A DNA stretch of 64,000 bases from Myxosarcina sp. GA_180221_E-2-1-MAG-40_15 (GCA_020692205.1 JAIMKV010000004.1:62001-126000), one strand, 5' to 3'; positions 34,913 through 45,125 are shown, counted from the first letter of the stretch. A program made the numbers and translations. Notes: a model not told the origin generated them from the letters alone.

Positions 34913-36628
34913 ATGCTCAGAAAAAAGCTTTTGGTAACTTTATTGGTTGTGATTGCAGGAATTACAGTCTGGGTTTCCCCTGTCACAGCCGTACAGCTAC
35001 CCTTTGTTCAAGACATAGCAATTTATTCCCGTTTGCTACGTCAAGTACAAGAAAACTCACTCAATTCTGCTTGTATTCAATTAGATGGACGTTGTTTATT
35101 TAAACTAGCTGCTACGGATAATGAATTATTGTCTGACCGAATTCGTGAAATTCAAGAGCGTTTTGGCGAAGTGACGGCAGAATACTTAGCGAACCGAGAT
35201 CGTGAAATTGAAGTTACTATAAGTCCCAATGGCAATTTACAGGATCTATATCTTACTATTAGCGAGCAACTTAACCAAGAGGGCGATACGTCTCCCGAAT
35301 TCAACGCGCCTCTAGAGGAGGCTTGTGACGCTCAAGACTGTAGTTCGCTACGCTCTGAACGTTTATTTACCGTCACCGATATTGATGCTCGGGCTAACGA
35401 TGTTGGTGTACCCGTCAGGGCGCGACAGCTTCAGCTTACCATTGAGCGGGGTCTAGAAACAGCCAGACAAGAGCGATCGCACCAGTATTTAAGAAAACAA
35501 ATAATTACTGGACTGTGTGTTTTTGCCTCAATCTTGCTGGTTAATTTTCCACTGAATCGGGGAGTGAAAAAATTACGTAGGTTGGCTAAAGAACTTGCCC
35601 CCTCTGCCAACTTAAAGACTTTATCTGTAGCCGATCAGTTAACCCGTCGTCAAAAATGGAATTTAATTGAGATTCAATATCGGCTGCTGCAATTAGTTCA
35701 GGTCTTTATGTGGTGTGGCGGAAGTTTATTTATTTTAACTTTGTATCCGCAGACGCGCATCATCCCTTACCTCCTAATTGCTGCCTTGAGAATTCCTTTC
35801 CGTGTTAGCATCGTGGCTTTGATTGTTTATTTGTTGATTCGTTGGACTTATTTTCTGATCGCTAAACTTAGTTCAGCAGCGATCGCTAGCCAGACTGCTG
35901 ATTTAAAAATCAATCAGCGCGGGAAATTACGGATTAATACTACAACTAGAATTATACGTAGTGCCGTAACCATCGCTTGGGTTGGAGTCGGCATTCTGGC
36001 TGCTTTTTGGGTCAATGGAGTTAACTTAGCACCTCTATTGACTGGTGCCGGTATTTTTGGTTTGGGTTTATCCTTAGCCTCACAAAACCTAATTAAAGAT
36101 GCGATTAACGGCTTTATTATTATTTGGGACGATCGCTATGCTGTCGGCGATATTGTTGATATTGGTGCGGTTAGTGGCTTGGTCGAAAATATTAATCTGC
36201 GTATTACTCAATTAAGAGATGCCGAAGGACGATTAATTACTGTACCCAATAGTGTCATTGAGATTGTGGCAAACCGTTCTAGCCAGTGGTCTAGAGCCGA
36301 CATTAATATTCCTGTGGCTTATCAAACCGATATTGACCGAGCTTTGGGAGTGATTGATCGAGTAGCTCAAGCCATAACTAAAGATCCCCAGTGGCAAGAG
36401 CGCATTTGGGAATTTCCGAATATTTTGGGTATAGAACAGTTTAGCGATCGCGGTATCTTAATTCGCGTCTGGATTAAAACCGAACCTCTACAACAATGGG
36501 ATGTAGCCAGAGAATTTCGTCGTCGAGTCAAAATTGCCTTTGATCGAGCTGGAATTCCGATACCTGTGCCACAACAACAAATATTGATCGACAATCAAAA
36601 AACATTTAGTAATCTAGAGCAAAATTAG
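34913..36628 (+). CDS. MscS-type mechanosensitive channel with periplasmic N-terminal domain
   Basis: 571 residues. A signal peptide (about 1-26) is followed by a periplasmic domain (about 27-195), then membrane segments near 199-217, 258-280, 295-315 and 345-365. The pore helix with small residues is APLLTGAGIFGLGLSLASQN, and the beta domain has DDRYAVGDIVDIGAVSGLVENI, ITVPNSVI. Opening relieves osmotic pressure. An acidic, Cys-bearing stretch (EEACDAQDCSSLRSER, about 138-153) in the periplasmic domain looks like an insertion. Convergent with the GDH gene, 17 bases between the stop codons. Confidence 0.92.
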   Translation: MLRKKLLVTLLVVIAGITVWVSPVTAVQLPFVQDIAIYSRLLRQVQENSLNSACIQLDGRCLFKLAATDNELLSDRIREIQERFGEVTAEYLANRDREIEVTISPNGNLQDLYLTISEQLNQEGDTSPEFNAPLEEACDAQDCSSLRSERLFTVTDIDARANDVGVPVRARQLQLTIERGLETARQERSHQYLRKQIITGLCVFASILLVNFPLNRGVKKLRRLAKELAPSANLKTLSVADQLTRRQKWNLIEIQYRLLQLVQVFMWCGGSLFILTLYPQTRIIPYLLIAALRIPFRVSIVALIVYLLIRWTYFLIAKLSSAAIASQTADLKINQRGKLRINTTTRIIRSAVTIAWVGVGILAAFWVNGVNLAPLLTGAGIFGLGLSLASQNLIKDAINGFIIIWDDRYAVGDIVDIGAVSGLVENINLRITQLRDAEGRLITVPNSVIEIVANRSSQWSRADINIPVAYQTDIDRALGVIDRVAQAITKDPQWQERIWEFPNILGIEQFSDRGILIRVWIKTEPLQQWDVAREFRRRVKIAFDRAGIPIPVPQQQILIDNQKTFSNLEQN

Positions 36629-36645
36629 CTGAGATTTAATGATCT

Positions 36646-37971
36646 TTAACGATTAACAAAGTAATTCCTGGTTCCTTTGGCATCTAAGGCTGTTCCTAAT
36701 CGTTTAAGAGCCTGAACATAGGCTGCGGTGCGGATATTGATGTTTAAATCTTTGCTAAGATCCCAAACCTGTTCCGCTTCTAGCTGCATTTTTGCTTGGA
36801 GGCGCTGATTTACTTCTGATAACGTCCAATACCAGCCACTGCGATTTTGAACCCATTCAAAATAACTAACGGTAACGCCTCCCGCATTGACTAAAATATC
36901 AGGAAAAACATAAATTCCTTTTTGACCGAGTATTTGATCCGCAGCGGAATTTATCGGACCATTGGCGACTTCAAAGATATATTTGGCTTTGATCTCCGCT
37001 GCATTATCTTCAGTTATTTGATTTTCTAAAGCAGCAGGAATTAAGACATCGACATCTAAAGCCAACAATTCTTGATTAGAGATAGTTTGGTGTTCGACAA
37101 TGCTACATACAGTACCTTGGCAATATAAGGCTTTCATCTCACGATCTTGATCTTTGTGTTTTTTAACGCTAGCAATATCTAAACCCTGTGGTGCATAAAT
37201 ACCGCCCTTGGAATCGCTCACGGCAACTATTTTATATCCTGCTTCAGCTAATAACCCAGCCAAAGTTGAACCCGCATTACCAAAACCCTGAATTGCCACG
37301 GTGGTTTCAGCGGGAATTAACTGAAATTTGGGTGACATAGCTTGAATTACGGTAAACGCTCCCATTGCCGTAGCCGTATCCCTGCCTTTGCTTCCACCCA
37401 AAGCTAAGGGCTTACCCGTGACAACGCCGCGACATAATTTGCGTTGAATCGTGCTGTATTGATCCATCATCCACCCCATAATTGTGGCATTAGTATAAAC
37501 ATCAGGGGCAAGACTATCAATATCTGCACCAATAGCATCAGCGATCGCATCGATGTAACCCCGACTCAATCTTTCTAACTCGGCTTTAGATAATTCTTTA
37601 GGATTTACGGTAATGCCTCCTTTTGCGCCTCCAAAAGGCAAATCCAGTAAGGCACACTTAAATGTCATCCAAAAAGCCAAAGACTGCACCTCATCCAAAC
37701 TGACATGGGGATGATAACGGACTCCACCTTTTCCTGCGCCTCTAGTATCGTCGTAACGCACCCGATAACCTGAAAACACTTTCAACCTGCCATCGTCCAT
37801 TCTTACGGGTATGGAAACACTCAAGCTAGTCTTGGGATGTTGTAAACGGGCGATCGCATCTTCAGAGATATCGACGTGTTTTAAAGCCTGTTCTAATCGT
37901 TTACCAGCATCAGACAGCAGGGAATTAGAGTCGTCTGTATATTGCATCGCTATCTCTATCATTATCGACAA
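36646..37971 (-). CDS. gdhA: Glutamate dehydrogenase
   Basis: Reversible reductive amination of 2-oxoglutarate to glutamate with NAD(P)H, a secondary route of ammonium assimilation in cyanobacteria beside GS-GOGAT. 441 residues. Substrate region GGVRYHPHVSLDEVQSLAFW and the catalytic Lys motif DLPFGGAKGGI are near 105-130; the nucleotide-binding region is TVAIQGFGNAGSTLAGLLAE, and PDILVNAGGVTVSYFEW follows. The first eight residues may not be translated, since an ATG at residue 9 precedes the usual start. Divergent from the RND gene. Confidence 0.94.
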   Translation of the reverse strand: MSIMIEIAMQYTDDSNSLLSDAGKRLEQALKHVDISEDAIARLQHPKTSLSVSIPVRMDDGRLKVFSGYRVRYDDTRGAGKGGVRYHPHVSLDEVQSLAFWMTFKCALLDLPFGGAKGGITVNPKELSKAELERLSRGYIDAIADAIGADIDSLAPDVYTNATIMGWMMDQYSTIQRKLCRGVVTGKPLALGGSKGRDTATAMGAFTVIQAMSPKFQLIPAETTVAIQGFGNAGSTLAGLLAEAGYKIVAVSDSKGGIYAPQGLDIASVKKHKDQDREMKALYCQGTVCSIVEHQTISNQELLALDVDVLIPAALENQITEDNAAEIKAKYIFEVANGPINSAADQILGQKGIYVFPDILVNAGGVTVSYFEWVQNRSGWYWTLSEVNQRLQAKMQLEAEQVWDLSKDLNINIRTAAYVQALKRLGTALDAKGTRNYFVNR

Positions 37972-38151
37972 GTACGTTCTTAATGTACGGTTTGACGGTA
38001 GCTTATGGCGCAGATGATGCTGGTTTTTAATCTTTATTAATAACCGTTTACTGATTGCTCAGAGTGAAATCGACAATCTGCTTCAAACTTCAAACTCCAT
38101 AATTTGGTGAACAAGATAATGCTCTTTCTGTGAAAATAGGAATTAGACTCT

Positions 38152-40812
38152 GTGTTTGATCTTTTGATGTTTAAGAAGCAGTTTAATCTTTCCCGTCTGG
38201 CAATTGAATATTCTCGTCTGACGATTTGTCTCTGGTTAGCGATCGCAGTGGCTGGCTTATTTGCCTTTAGTTCGCTGAAATATTCTTTATTTCCAGCGGT
38301 TAACTTCCCTGTCTTGGTCATTCGCGCTCAGGCTGATACAACGTCGATTTTAGCAACGGAAGCTAAAGTAACTAATCCCTTAGAAGCGGCATTAGCCGAA
38401 ACTTCTGGATTAGCGCAGCTATTTTCTGCTACATATCCTGGACAGACGGTAGTTAATCTCTTATTAGACACCAATATCAACATTGAAGAAGCGACAGCTA
38501 GGGTTGAAGCTAATCTTCAGCAACTATCTTTACCCTTCAACACAGATTTAGCCATAATTCCGTTCAATCTCAACGAAACGAGCGCGATTAGCTATATTGT
38601 GACCAATAAAGAGCGCGATTTAGCAAAATTAACTAGTCTTGCCTCTACCGAAATTATTCCCGCGATTAAACAACTATCAGGAGTTCAACGGGTGGATATT
38701 TTGGGTAGTCTCAATAATGAGGTTAATCAGGAGATTCCCACCGCTAACAGCAATAGTCTGATTCACTTTAATGGAGAGGAGGCGATCGCTTTTCAGGTCA
38801 TCAAACAAGCCGATGCTAACACACTAGAAGTTGTTAGGCAGGTGGAACAGCAAGTAGATCAACTACAATCTCGGTTGCCCAATGTAGAGTTGATTTTAGC
38901 CGAAACTCCCGCTGGCTATATCCGCGACAGCACTAAAGCCACAATCGAAACCTTATTAAGTTCCGTAGTTTTAGCAATTCTAGTGATTTTTCCATTTCTG
39001 CGTAATTTCAAAGCAACGTTAATTACGGCGATCGCCATTCCTGTTTCTCTCTTGGGTACGTTTATTGTCATGGCGTTAGCGGGATTTAATTTTGAAACCT
39101 TGACTCTGTTGGCTTTAGCTTTAGCCATCGGCATTATTGTTGATGATGCGATCGTGGAAACGGAAAACATTATGCGGCACCTAGAAGCAGGTGAGACTCC
39201 TCGCCAGGCTGCTTTATCCGCCACTCGGGAAATTGGCTTTACTGCATCCATTTCTACTCTAACTATCGTCGCCGTATTTTTGCCTATCGGCTTGATGGGA
39301 GGCACTCTAGGACAATTTTTTCGTCCCTTTGGTTTAACTATTTCCGCAGCGGTGTTAACTTCGCTTTTAGCAGCACGAACCTTAGTTCCTGTATTGGCTG
39401 TATACTGGCTGACACGTCAAGATATTAGTAGGCAAAGGAATCATCAACCAGGATTTATAGTCAACGGTTATCATAATTTGCTGCAATGGTCATTAACTCA
39501 TCGTCAACAGATAGTTGGCATAGCGATCGCCAGTTTTGTGGCGGGTATTGCTTTGATTCCCTTAATTCCTCAAGGTTTTGTTCCTCAGCTAGATCGAGGC
39601 GAATTTAAGATTGTTTATACTACCTCGTTACCAAAATTAGCAGGTTCTTTACCAGAAGCAGGGGCAAACCGCGGTTCGCCCTCTGAAAAGGAACAAACAA
39701 GCAGTTTTAGCTGGCTAAAAAATCTAGCGCGATCGCCTGAACGTATCTTATTACGCCGAACTCTCAGCGTCGGACAACAGATAGAATCAACAATTTTAAC
39801 TCACCCTGCTGTGGAATCTGTTTACACGATTGCAGGAGTTAGGGGTGAACCGAATAAAGGTCAGCTTTATATAAAATTAAAAGACGATCGCGATGTAAAT
39901 ACTAGTCAGGTACAAGAATCTGTACGTCAAAATTTACCAGAAATACCTAATGTAATTGTCAGTGTCGAAGATCTACCCTTTGTGGAAACAGGAGAAGATC
40001 CCTCGTTTAAAGTTTCTTTAGAAGGGGAAAATTTAACTCGATTGAGCCAGAGTGCGATCGCTTTTCAAGCGCAAATCCAACAGTTACCAGGTTTTAATGA
40101 TGTTCGCATAGATGGGATTAGTGAACCTTTAAGTAAAATCATCCATTTAGATCGCCAAAGAGTCGCCTATATTAACGCTAACTTGACTGCCGATCTAGGC
40201 ATTGGCGATGCCACAGAACAAGCTAAGGCGATCGCGAATAAAATACTACCTGCTGATATTAATTTCGATTTGGAAGGAGATTCGGCTAGATCTAACAAGA
40301 TTCTAGGGGAATTTGCCATTACGCTAACTTTAGCGGTAATTTGTATGATGATAGTTCTCTATCTGCCTTTTCACCGCTGGCTAGAACCACTGGTAATTGG
40401 GTTATCTTTACCATTGTCGATTGTGGGTGCAATGTTGGCATTACTAATTACCCAGAGCGATTTTGGCATGATTTCTTTGATTGGCTTAATTTTCCTGTTG
40501 GGATTATTGGATAAAAACGCTATTTTACTTCTAGACTATATCAATCAATTACGCCTTTCTGGGATGGATCGCACTCAAGCCATCTTAAATACGGGGATGG
40601 TACGTTTACGCCCGATTATTATGACTACCTTCTCCACAATCTTGGGCATGCTGCCGATTGCTTTAGGCTGGGGTGCAGGTTCGGAATTACGTCAACCGAT
40701 GGCTGTTGGTATTATTGGTGGTTTGATTACTTCTTCTCTACTAAGTTTAATCGTTGTTCCTGTACTTTATACCTTGTTAGAAGATAACAGTCTGAAAAAG
40801 CGATCGCTCTAG
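38152..40812 (+). CDS. RND-family efflux permease, short form
   Basis: A proton-driven inner-membrane exporter of the AcrB/HAE-1 superfamily. 886 residues against about 1030 usual; both periplasmic loops are about 70 residues short. Twelve membrane helices are recognisable. The proton relay is intact: Asp331-Asp332 in IGIIVDDAIVETENIM and Lys788 in LLDKNAILLLDY. The GTG at 38152 is preferred because AGGAA at 38138-38142 lies nine bases upstream; an ATG at 38167 is possible. A 20-base palindrome (39662-39681) is read through in frame in the second periplasmic loop. No adaptor or outer-membrane gene is adjacent, but the gene for a lipoprotein follows. Confidence 0.9.
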   Translation: MFDLLMFKKQFNLSRLAIEYSRLTICLWLAIAVAGLFAFSSLKYSLFPAVNFPVLVIRAQADTTSILATEAKVTNPLEAALAETSGLAQLFSATYPGQTVVNLLLDTNINIEEATARVEANLQQLSLPFNTDLAIIPFNLNETSAISYIVTNKERDLAKLTSLASTEIIPAIKQLSGVQRVDILGSLNNEVNQEIPTANSNSLIHFNGEEAIAFQVIKQADANTLEVVRQVEQQVDQLQSRLPNVELILAETPAGYIRDSTKATIETLLSSVVLAILVIFPFLRNFKATLITAIAIPVSLLGTFIVMALAGFNFETLTLLALALAIGIIVDDAIVETENIMRHLEAGETPRQAALSATREIGFTASISTLTIVAVFLPIGLMGGTLGQFFRPFGLTISAAVLTSLLAARTLVPVLAVYWLTRQDISRQRNHQPGFIVNGYHNLLQWSLTHRQQIVGIAIASFVAGIALIPLIPQGFVPQLDRGEFKIVYTTSLPKLAGSLPEAGANRGSPSEKEQTSSFSWLKNLARSPERILLRRTLSVGQQIESTILTHPAVESVYTIAGVRGEPNKGQLYIKLKDDRDVNTSQVQESVRQNLPEIPNVIVSVEDLPFVETGEDPSFKVSLEGENLTRLSQSAIAFQAQIQQLPGFNDVRIDGISEPLSKIIHLDRQRVAYINANLTADLGIGDATEQAKAIANKILPADINFDLEGDSARSNKILGEFAITLTLAVICMMIVLYLPFHRWLEPLVIGLSLPLSIVGAMLALLITQSDFGMISLIGLIFLLGLLDKNAILLLDYINQLRLSGMDRTQAILNTGMVRLRPIIMTTFSTILGMLPIALGWGAGSELRQPMAVGIIGGLITSSLLSLIVVPVLYTLLEDNSLKKRSL
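39662..39681. repeat. GC-rich palindrome inside the RND gene
   Basis: GGGCAAACC and GGTTCGCCC flank a central GC with one mismatch. The codons (GANRGSPS) fall in a region of the protein that looks inserted. It is GC-rich against an AT-rich gene, suggesting a small mobile palindrome. Confidence 0.45.
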
Positions 40813-40851
40813 ATCAATAATTTGATGACAATTGCCGCGATCATTGTATAT

Positions 40852-41880
40852 ATGAATAAAAGTAAATTATTACTATTACTGAGCGGATTTTTGATCAGCT
40901 TAGTATTAACTATTAGCTGTTCTCAAGCTCCTCAAACATCAAAGCCAAATAATCCAACTCCAGAAGCAGCGATCGTGATCGGCTATAGTAACTGGGCTGG
41001 ATGGTTGCCTTGGGCGATCGCGGAACAAGAGGGTATGTTTGCCAAAAATAACGTCAACGTTGTATTAAAGTGGTTTGATGGCTATTTAGACTCAGTGGAA
41101 GCCTTGGCTGCTGGTCAACTAGATGGTAATTGCCAGACTTTTAACGACACTATATCTTTTGCTGCTGATGCGATTAATGGAGAAGTGGCTATTTTAGTCA
41201 ACGATAATTCGGCAGGAAATGACAAGATTATTGTTGCCCAAGAAATTAATACTATGGAAGATTTAAAAGGTAAAAAAGTTGCCGTAGAAGCGGGAATAGT
41301 CAATGATTTTTTGTTAACTTTAGCGTTGGAATCTGAGGGCATGAAGCGGGAAGATGTAGAAATTATGCCTCTAGAGACTGCTGCTGCCGTTGCTGCTTTT
41401 GCTTCGGGGCAAGTTGATGCGGTTGGTGCGTTTTCTCCTTTTTGGTTAACTGCACTCAAAAGGGAAGGTGCTAAAGAATTAATTTCTTCAGCGGAATTTC
41501 CTGGAGCAATTCCCGACTTATTAGTGGTAAGTCAAAAGATGATTGACGAGCAGCCGAAGCAAGCTCAAGCACTTGTAAATACCTGGTACGATGTTATGGA
41601 TTTTATAGCGCAAAATCCTGAACGAGCCGATAAAATTATGGCAGCTAGAGCAGATGTCACTATAGATGAACTACAGCTTTTCCAAGCAGGAACCAAAATG
41701 TTTACTATTGAAGACAATCTGGAGGCATTTAGTGATGGCGAGAGTATGAAACATCTGCCCTATGCTGCCCTACAAATAGCTGAATTTATGATTGAGGTAG
41801 GTTTTATTCCTCAAGCTCCAGATTTGACTAAGATTCTAGATAAACAGTTTGTTCAAGCTTATGCAGCTGCGGCAAAGTGA
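40852..41880 (+). CDS. Substrate-binding lipoprotein, NMT1/SsuA-TauA type
   Basis: 342 residues from the ATG at 40852; that start puts the lipobox LTISC with Cys23 at the normal place, while the upstream ATG at 40822 would add ten residues. The binding fold starts VIGYSNWAGWLPWAIAEQEGMF, as in nitrate/sulfonate/taurine-type proteins, and continues LAAGQLDGNCQTFNDTI, MEDLKGKKVAVEAG and AFASGQVDAVGAFSPFW. The ligand could be a sulfonate, urea-like, pyrimidine or similar compound. No permease or ATPase gene is adjacent; the RND gene ends 39 bases before. Confidence 0.88.
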   Translation: MNKSKLLLLLSGFLISLVLTISCSQAPQTSKPNNPTPEAAIVIGYSNWAGWLPWAIAEQEGMFAKNNVNVVLKWFDGYLDSVEALAAGQLDGNCQTFNDTISFAADAINGEVAILVNDNSAGNDKIIVAQEINTMEDLKGKKVAVEAGIVNDFLLTLALESEGMKREDVEIMPLETAAAVAAFASGQVDAVGAFSPFWLTALKREGAKELISSAEFPGAIPDLLVVSQKMIDEQPKQAQALVNTWYDVMDFIAQNPERADKIMAARADVTIDELQLFQAGTKMFTIEDNLEAFSDGESMKHLPYAALQIAEFMIEVGFIPQAPDLTKILDKQFVQAYAAAAK

Positions 41881-41939
41881 CCTTAAAGGACGATACTCGC
41901 TTGTTGTAATATAAAGCAAGACAATAACTTGCTATAGTT

Positions 41940-43679
41940 TCAATGATCTATTTTATTTAAAGAGTCTCTAATGCCAAGATAACGATCTGTACGAATCTCT
42001 TGGATTGCTAAATTTATTCTGTCTCGATCTTCTCCTAAAGTATCAAGAATTTGTCTGCCCATTTCTAAAGCTGCTTCAAACTCTGGCTGTACTACCTCCG
42101 TTGCACCCAATTTAGTCAAAAGGTCGATTTCGCGATCGTTATGGGAACGAGCAACTATGTTTATCTCTGGAGCAAAATTTAAAGCTCGCTGAAGTAAAAT
42201 ACGGGAACTAGAAGGATCAGGAAGGGCAATAGCGATCGCTTTAGCTTGATTCAAGTGTGCTTTTTCTAAGACTAATTCTGCATCAGCATCACCATAAATA
42301 TAAGGAATTTTCTCTCGCCGTAAACTTCTAATTGCCGCCTCGCTATTTTCGATGACTAATACTGAATAGTTATGAGCGCGCAATACTTTAACTACGACTC
42401 GTCCTACTCTACCGTAACCCGCCACCACGACATGATTACAGATAGTTGCAGGAATGGCGATACCTCGATTCTGTTGTCGCTGTTTTAGATAGTGGGCAAC
42501 AAATGGCAATGTTGCCAGTCGTTGAGCTATTTCGGGCGAACATCTCATGCCAATGGGAGTTAATACTAAAGTAATTGCCGTAGTCCCAATTAATAAATCG
42601 TATTGATCTTGATTAATAAATCCTAATTGTTCTCCTAAAACAGCTAAGACAAAGGAAAACTCCCCAATTTGATTTAGTCCCAAACTACTAATGATTGAGG
42701 TTTTAAAAGAATAGCCAAACTGCCAAATGATTGGCAGAACAATGCCTGCTTTGCCAATCATTACTAAAGCAACTAGACCAATAATTACGCCAAAGTTTTG
42801 CCAGAGGGTATTAGGATTAATTAACATACCGATTGAGGCAAAAAATAAGCAGGCAAAAGTATCTCGCAAGGGAATTATTTTAGCTAAAGCATGATCGGCA
42901 TAATCAATTTCAGAGATAGTCAATCCTGCAACAAAAGCACCCATCGCGATCGACAAGCCTAATTTAGCCGTAACTAATGCCACCCCTAAACATATAGCAA
43001 TCACCGTCAATAAAAACAATTCACTGTTTTCAGTTTTCGCTACGGTAGACATCACGTAGGGAACCAACCAATATCCTGCCGCGATCGCGCCAGCAAAAAA
43101 CAACACGGCTTTAATTAATGCTGCCATCAAGGCAGGAACTAAATTATCTGGCTGATTTAGTGCTGGTAATACCGCCAACATTAACCCTAGAGCTAGATCT
43201 TGAGCAATTAAGATTGCCAACATGACTTGACCATGGACAGTATTAACTTCTCCTCTTTCAGTAAGAGTCTTTAACACCACTGCTGTTGAAGAAAGAGATA
43301 AAACTGCACCCATGAAAATGCCTTCGACGGGAGTTTGTACCCAACCCCATCGGGTGGTTAAAGCTGCAACTAGAGTAATCGTCAAACCAATCTGTAAAAT
43401 GCTGCCAGCGATCGCAATATCTCTGACTCGTTTCAATTCAGCCAGAGAAAATTCAACTCCTAATGCAAAGAGTAAAAAAGCCACCCCGATTTCTGCTAAA
43501 GCCTTGATGTCTTCGATTTGACTAATTAGCCCTAATCCAAAAGGGCCGATTACCAAACCAGAGACAAGATAGCCCAATAAAACAGGCTGGCGCAAACGAT
43601 AAGCGATAAAACCACCTAATGCAGATGCTCCCAACACAGTAGTAATATCAATGATGAAGGTATAGTTTGCTCCTGCCAT
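41940..43679 (-). CDS. KefB/C-like cation:proton antiporter (CPA2) with TrkA-N domain
   Basis: 579 residues: a Na+/H+-exchanger domain of about 12 helices (YRLRQPVLLGYLVSGLVIGP, LFALGVEFSL, LSLSSTAVVLKTL, IAMGAFVAGLTISE), then a cytosolic RCK/TrkA-N domain from about 410 (HVVVAGYGRVGRVVVKVLRA, then YIYGDADAELVLEKAHL). No RCK_C domain follows. The likely job is K+ or Na+ efflux coupled to protons, gated by NAD(H) or nucleotide; the ion cannot be told from sequence. Stands alone. Confidence 0.93.
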   Translation of the reverse strand: MAGANYTFIIDITTVLGASALGGFIAYRLRQPVLLGYLVSGLVIGPFGLGLISQIEDIKALAEIGVAFLLFALGVEFSLAELKRVRDIAIAGSILQIGLTITLVAALTTRWGWVQTPVEGIFMGAVLSLSSTAVVLKTLTERGEVNTVHGQVMLAILIAQDLALGLMLAVLPALNQPDNLVPALMAALIKAVLFFAGAIAAGYWLVPYVMSTVAKTENSELFLLTVIAICLGVALVTAKLGLSIAMGAFVAGLTISEIDYADHALAKIIPLRDTFACLFFASIGMLINPNTLWQNFGVIIGLVALVMIGKAGIVLPIIWQFGYSFKTSIISSLGLNQIGEFSFVLAVLGEQLGFINQDQYDLLIGTTAITLVLTPIGMRCSPEIAQRLATLPFVAHYLKQRQQNRGIAIPATICNHVVVAGYGRVGRVVVKVLRAHNYSVLVIENSEAAIRSLRREKIPYIYGDADAELVLEKAHLNQAKAIAIALPDPSSSRILLQRALNFAPEINIVARSHNDREIDLLTKLGATEVVQPEFEAALEMGRQILDTLGEDRDRINLAIQEIRTDRYLGIRDSLNKIDH

Positions 43680-43769
43680 GTAATTAAGTTAAGCGTTAGT
43701 GCTTTTGTTTAACGATACTATATCGGGTAAGACAAAAACTTTATTGTGATGGCAATAATTTGAAATAGC

Positions 43770-43804
43770 AAAAAAATGAGAGAGGTAAAGTTCAAATACC
43801 TCTC
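43770..43804 (-). terminator. Intrinsic terminator of the GT4 gene
   Basis: GAGAGGTA (43780-43787) and TACCTCTC (43797-43804) form an 8-base stem; on the minus strand it is followed by TCATTTTTTT. It lies 47 bases beyond the GT4 stop codon. Confidence 0.8.
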
Positions 43805-43850
43805 CAGCAAACCGAATAACTTAAAAAAATATGTTTAAGCAGCAAATGAA

Positions 43851-45125
43851 CTAGACCGCAGGTTCGAGCAATCCTAGTTTTGACCACAGCTGATTTAACT
43901 CGGACATATACTGTTGATCTAACTGGCTGGCAACGCCGTCCCAACTAAATTTAGCTTCGACTCTAGTTCTCGCATTTGTACCCAACTTTTGGCGCCACTG
44001 TTGATCAGACAAGAGCGAGTCAATTGCCTCAGCAAAAGCTACCTCATCTTGAGGCGGTACCAGCAATCCTGTTTCACCATTTACTACGGAGAATTTTAAT
44101 CCTCCCACGTTAGAGGCAATTACGGGAGTACGTGAAGCCATCGCTTCGATCGCTACTAAGCCAAAAGGTTCATAATGGCTGGGAACAACGCAGACATCCG
44201 CAGCAGCGTAGTAGTAGGCTAATTCTTCGTGTTCAACTCGACCAGCAAATTGGGTTATGTTTTCAATACCTACTTCTTTGACAATCTCAGCAATCCGATT
44301 CTTTTCAATACCGTCGCTTTCTCCAGGCGTACTGCCGCCAACAATGATCAACCTAAGGTTTTCGTGGCGTTTAAAGCGATCTTTGGCGATCGCTCTAACT
44401 AGTGTTTCAATTCCTTTGCGTTCATCAAAACGTCCTGCATACATAACTATCTTGGTGTCGGGACTTACGCCGATTTTTGCTCTTCCCTCGTCGCGATTAA
44501 CACTACCAAAACAGTCGATATTTGTCCCACAGGGAATAACTATAACATTACCTTTGTTGGATAAGAGCGATCGCATATGTTCTGCTTCTTGGGGAGAAGT
44601 CGCAATGACTGTATCTGCTGTTTCTAAACACTTTTTCTCTACCCGTAAACGTGTTTTAGCGATTAAAGGAATAGTATTAACTGAACGATACTTAACTGCT
44701 CCTAATGAATGATATGTATGCAGATGCTGAACGGTTTGAAGTTTTTTGATCTCCATTCCCACCCATCCAGAAAGCCAGTAATTTGTATGGATTAAGGGAT
44801 ATATAGTTTTCTGTTGATGCTGATAGTCAAAAAAGGCTTGGACAAACTCTGGCAAATAATTAAAAATTTTTTGCCGGGCAACAAACCTTTGAGGCCCTGC
44901 AGTTAAACGAATTGTTCGACAATTAGGATTATGTTCAATAATTTTTTCCTGATTAGCACCACTGCAACGAGTGAACATATCTACTTGCCAACCCTGACGA
45001 GCTAAAGCTTCTCCTACCTGTCTGACGTAGACATTCTGCCCACCCGCCTCTTCTTTACCAATATCGATAGCAGGGTCTCCATGAACAGAGATTAAAGCAA
45101 CCTTTCCTCTACTTTTGGGTAACAT
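43851..45125 (-). CDS. GT4-family glycosyltransferase (sucrose-phosphate-synthase-like)
   Basis: A retaining GT-B glycosyltransferase of 424 residues. The N-terminal domain has ISVHGDP and GKEEAGGQNVYVRQVGEAL, the acceptor/donor loop typical of the sucrose synthase, SPS and MshA-like group. The C-terminal domain has IVMYAGRFDERKGIETLVRA, IIVGGSTPGESDG and the E-x7-E motif HYEPFGLVAIEAM. It lacks the extra domains of a full sucrose-phosphate synthase, so a role in sucrose, glycolipid or exopolysaccharide synthesis is open. It has its own terminator. Confidence 0.9.
   Translation of the reverse strand: MLPKSRGKVALISVHGDPAIDIGKEEAGGQNVYVRQVGEALARQGWQVDMFTRCSGANQEKIIEHNPNCRTIRLTAGPQRFVARQKIFNYLPEFVQAFFDYQHQQKTIYPLIHTNYWLSGWVGMEIKKLQTVQHLHTYHSLGAVKYRSVNTIPLIAKTRLRVEKKCLETADTVIATSPQEAEHMRSLLSNKGNVIVIPCGTNIDCFGSVNRDEGRAKIGVSPDTKIVMYAGRFDERKGIETLVRAIAKDRFKRHENLRLIIVGGSTPGESDGIEKNRIAEIVKEVGIENITQFAGRVEHEELAYYYAAADVCVVPSHYEPFGLVAIEAMASRTPVIASNVGGLKFSVVNGETGLLVPPQDEVAFAEAIDSLLSDQQWRQKLGTNARTRVEAKFSWDGVASQLDQQYMSELNQLWSKLGLLEPAV

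Noticed and set aside
38037-38321. 94-codon ORF across the gdhA-RND intergenic region
   Set aside because: Mostly antisense to the start of the RND gene and without protein-like features.
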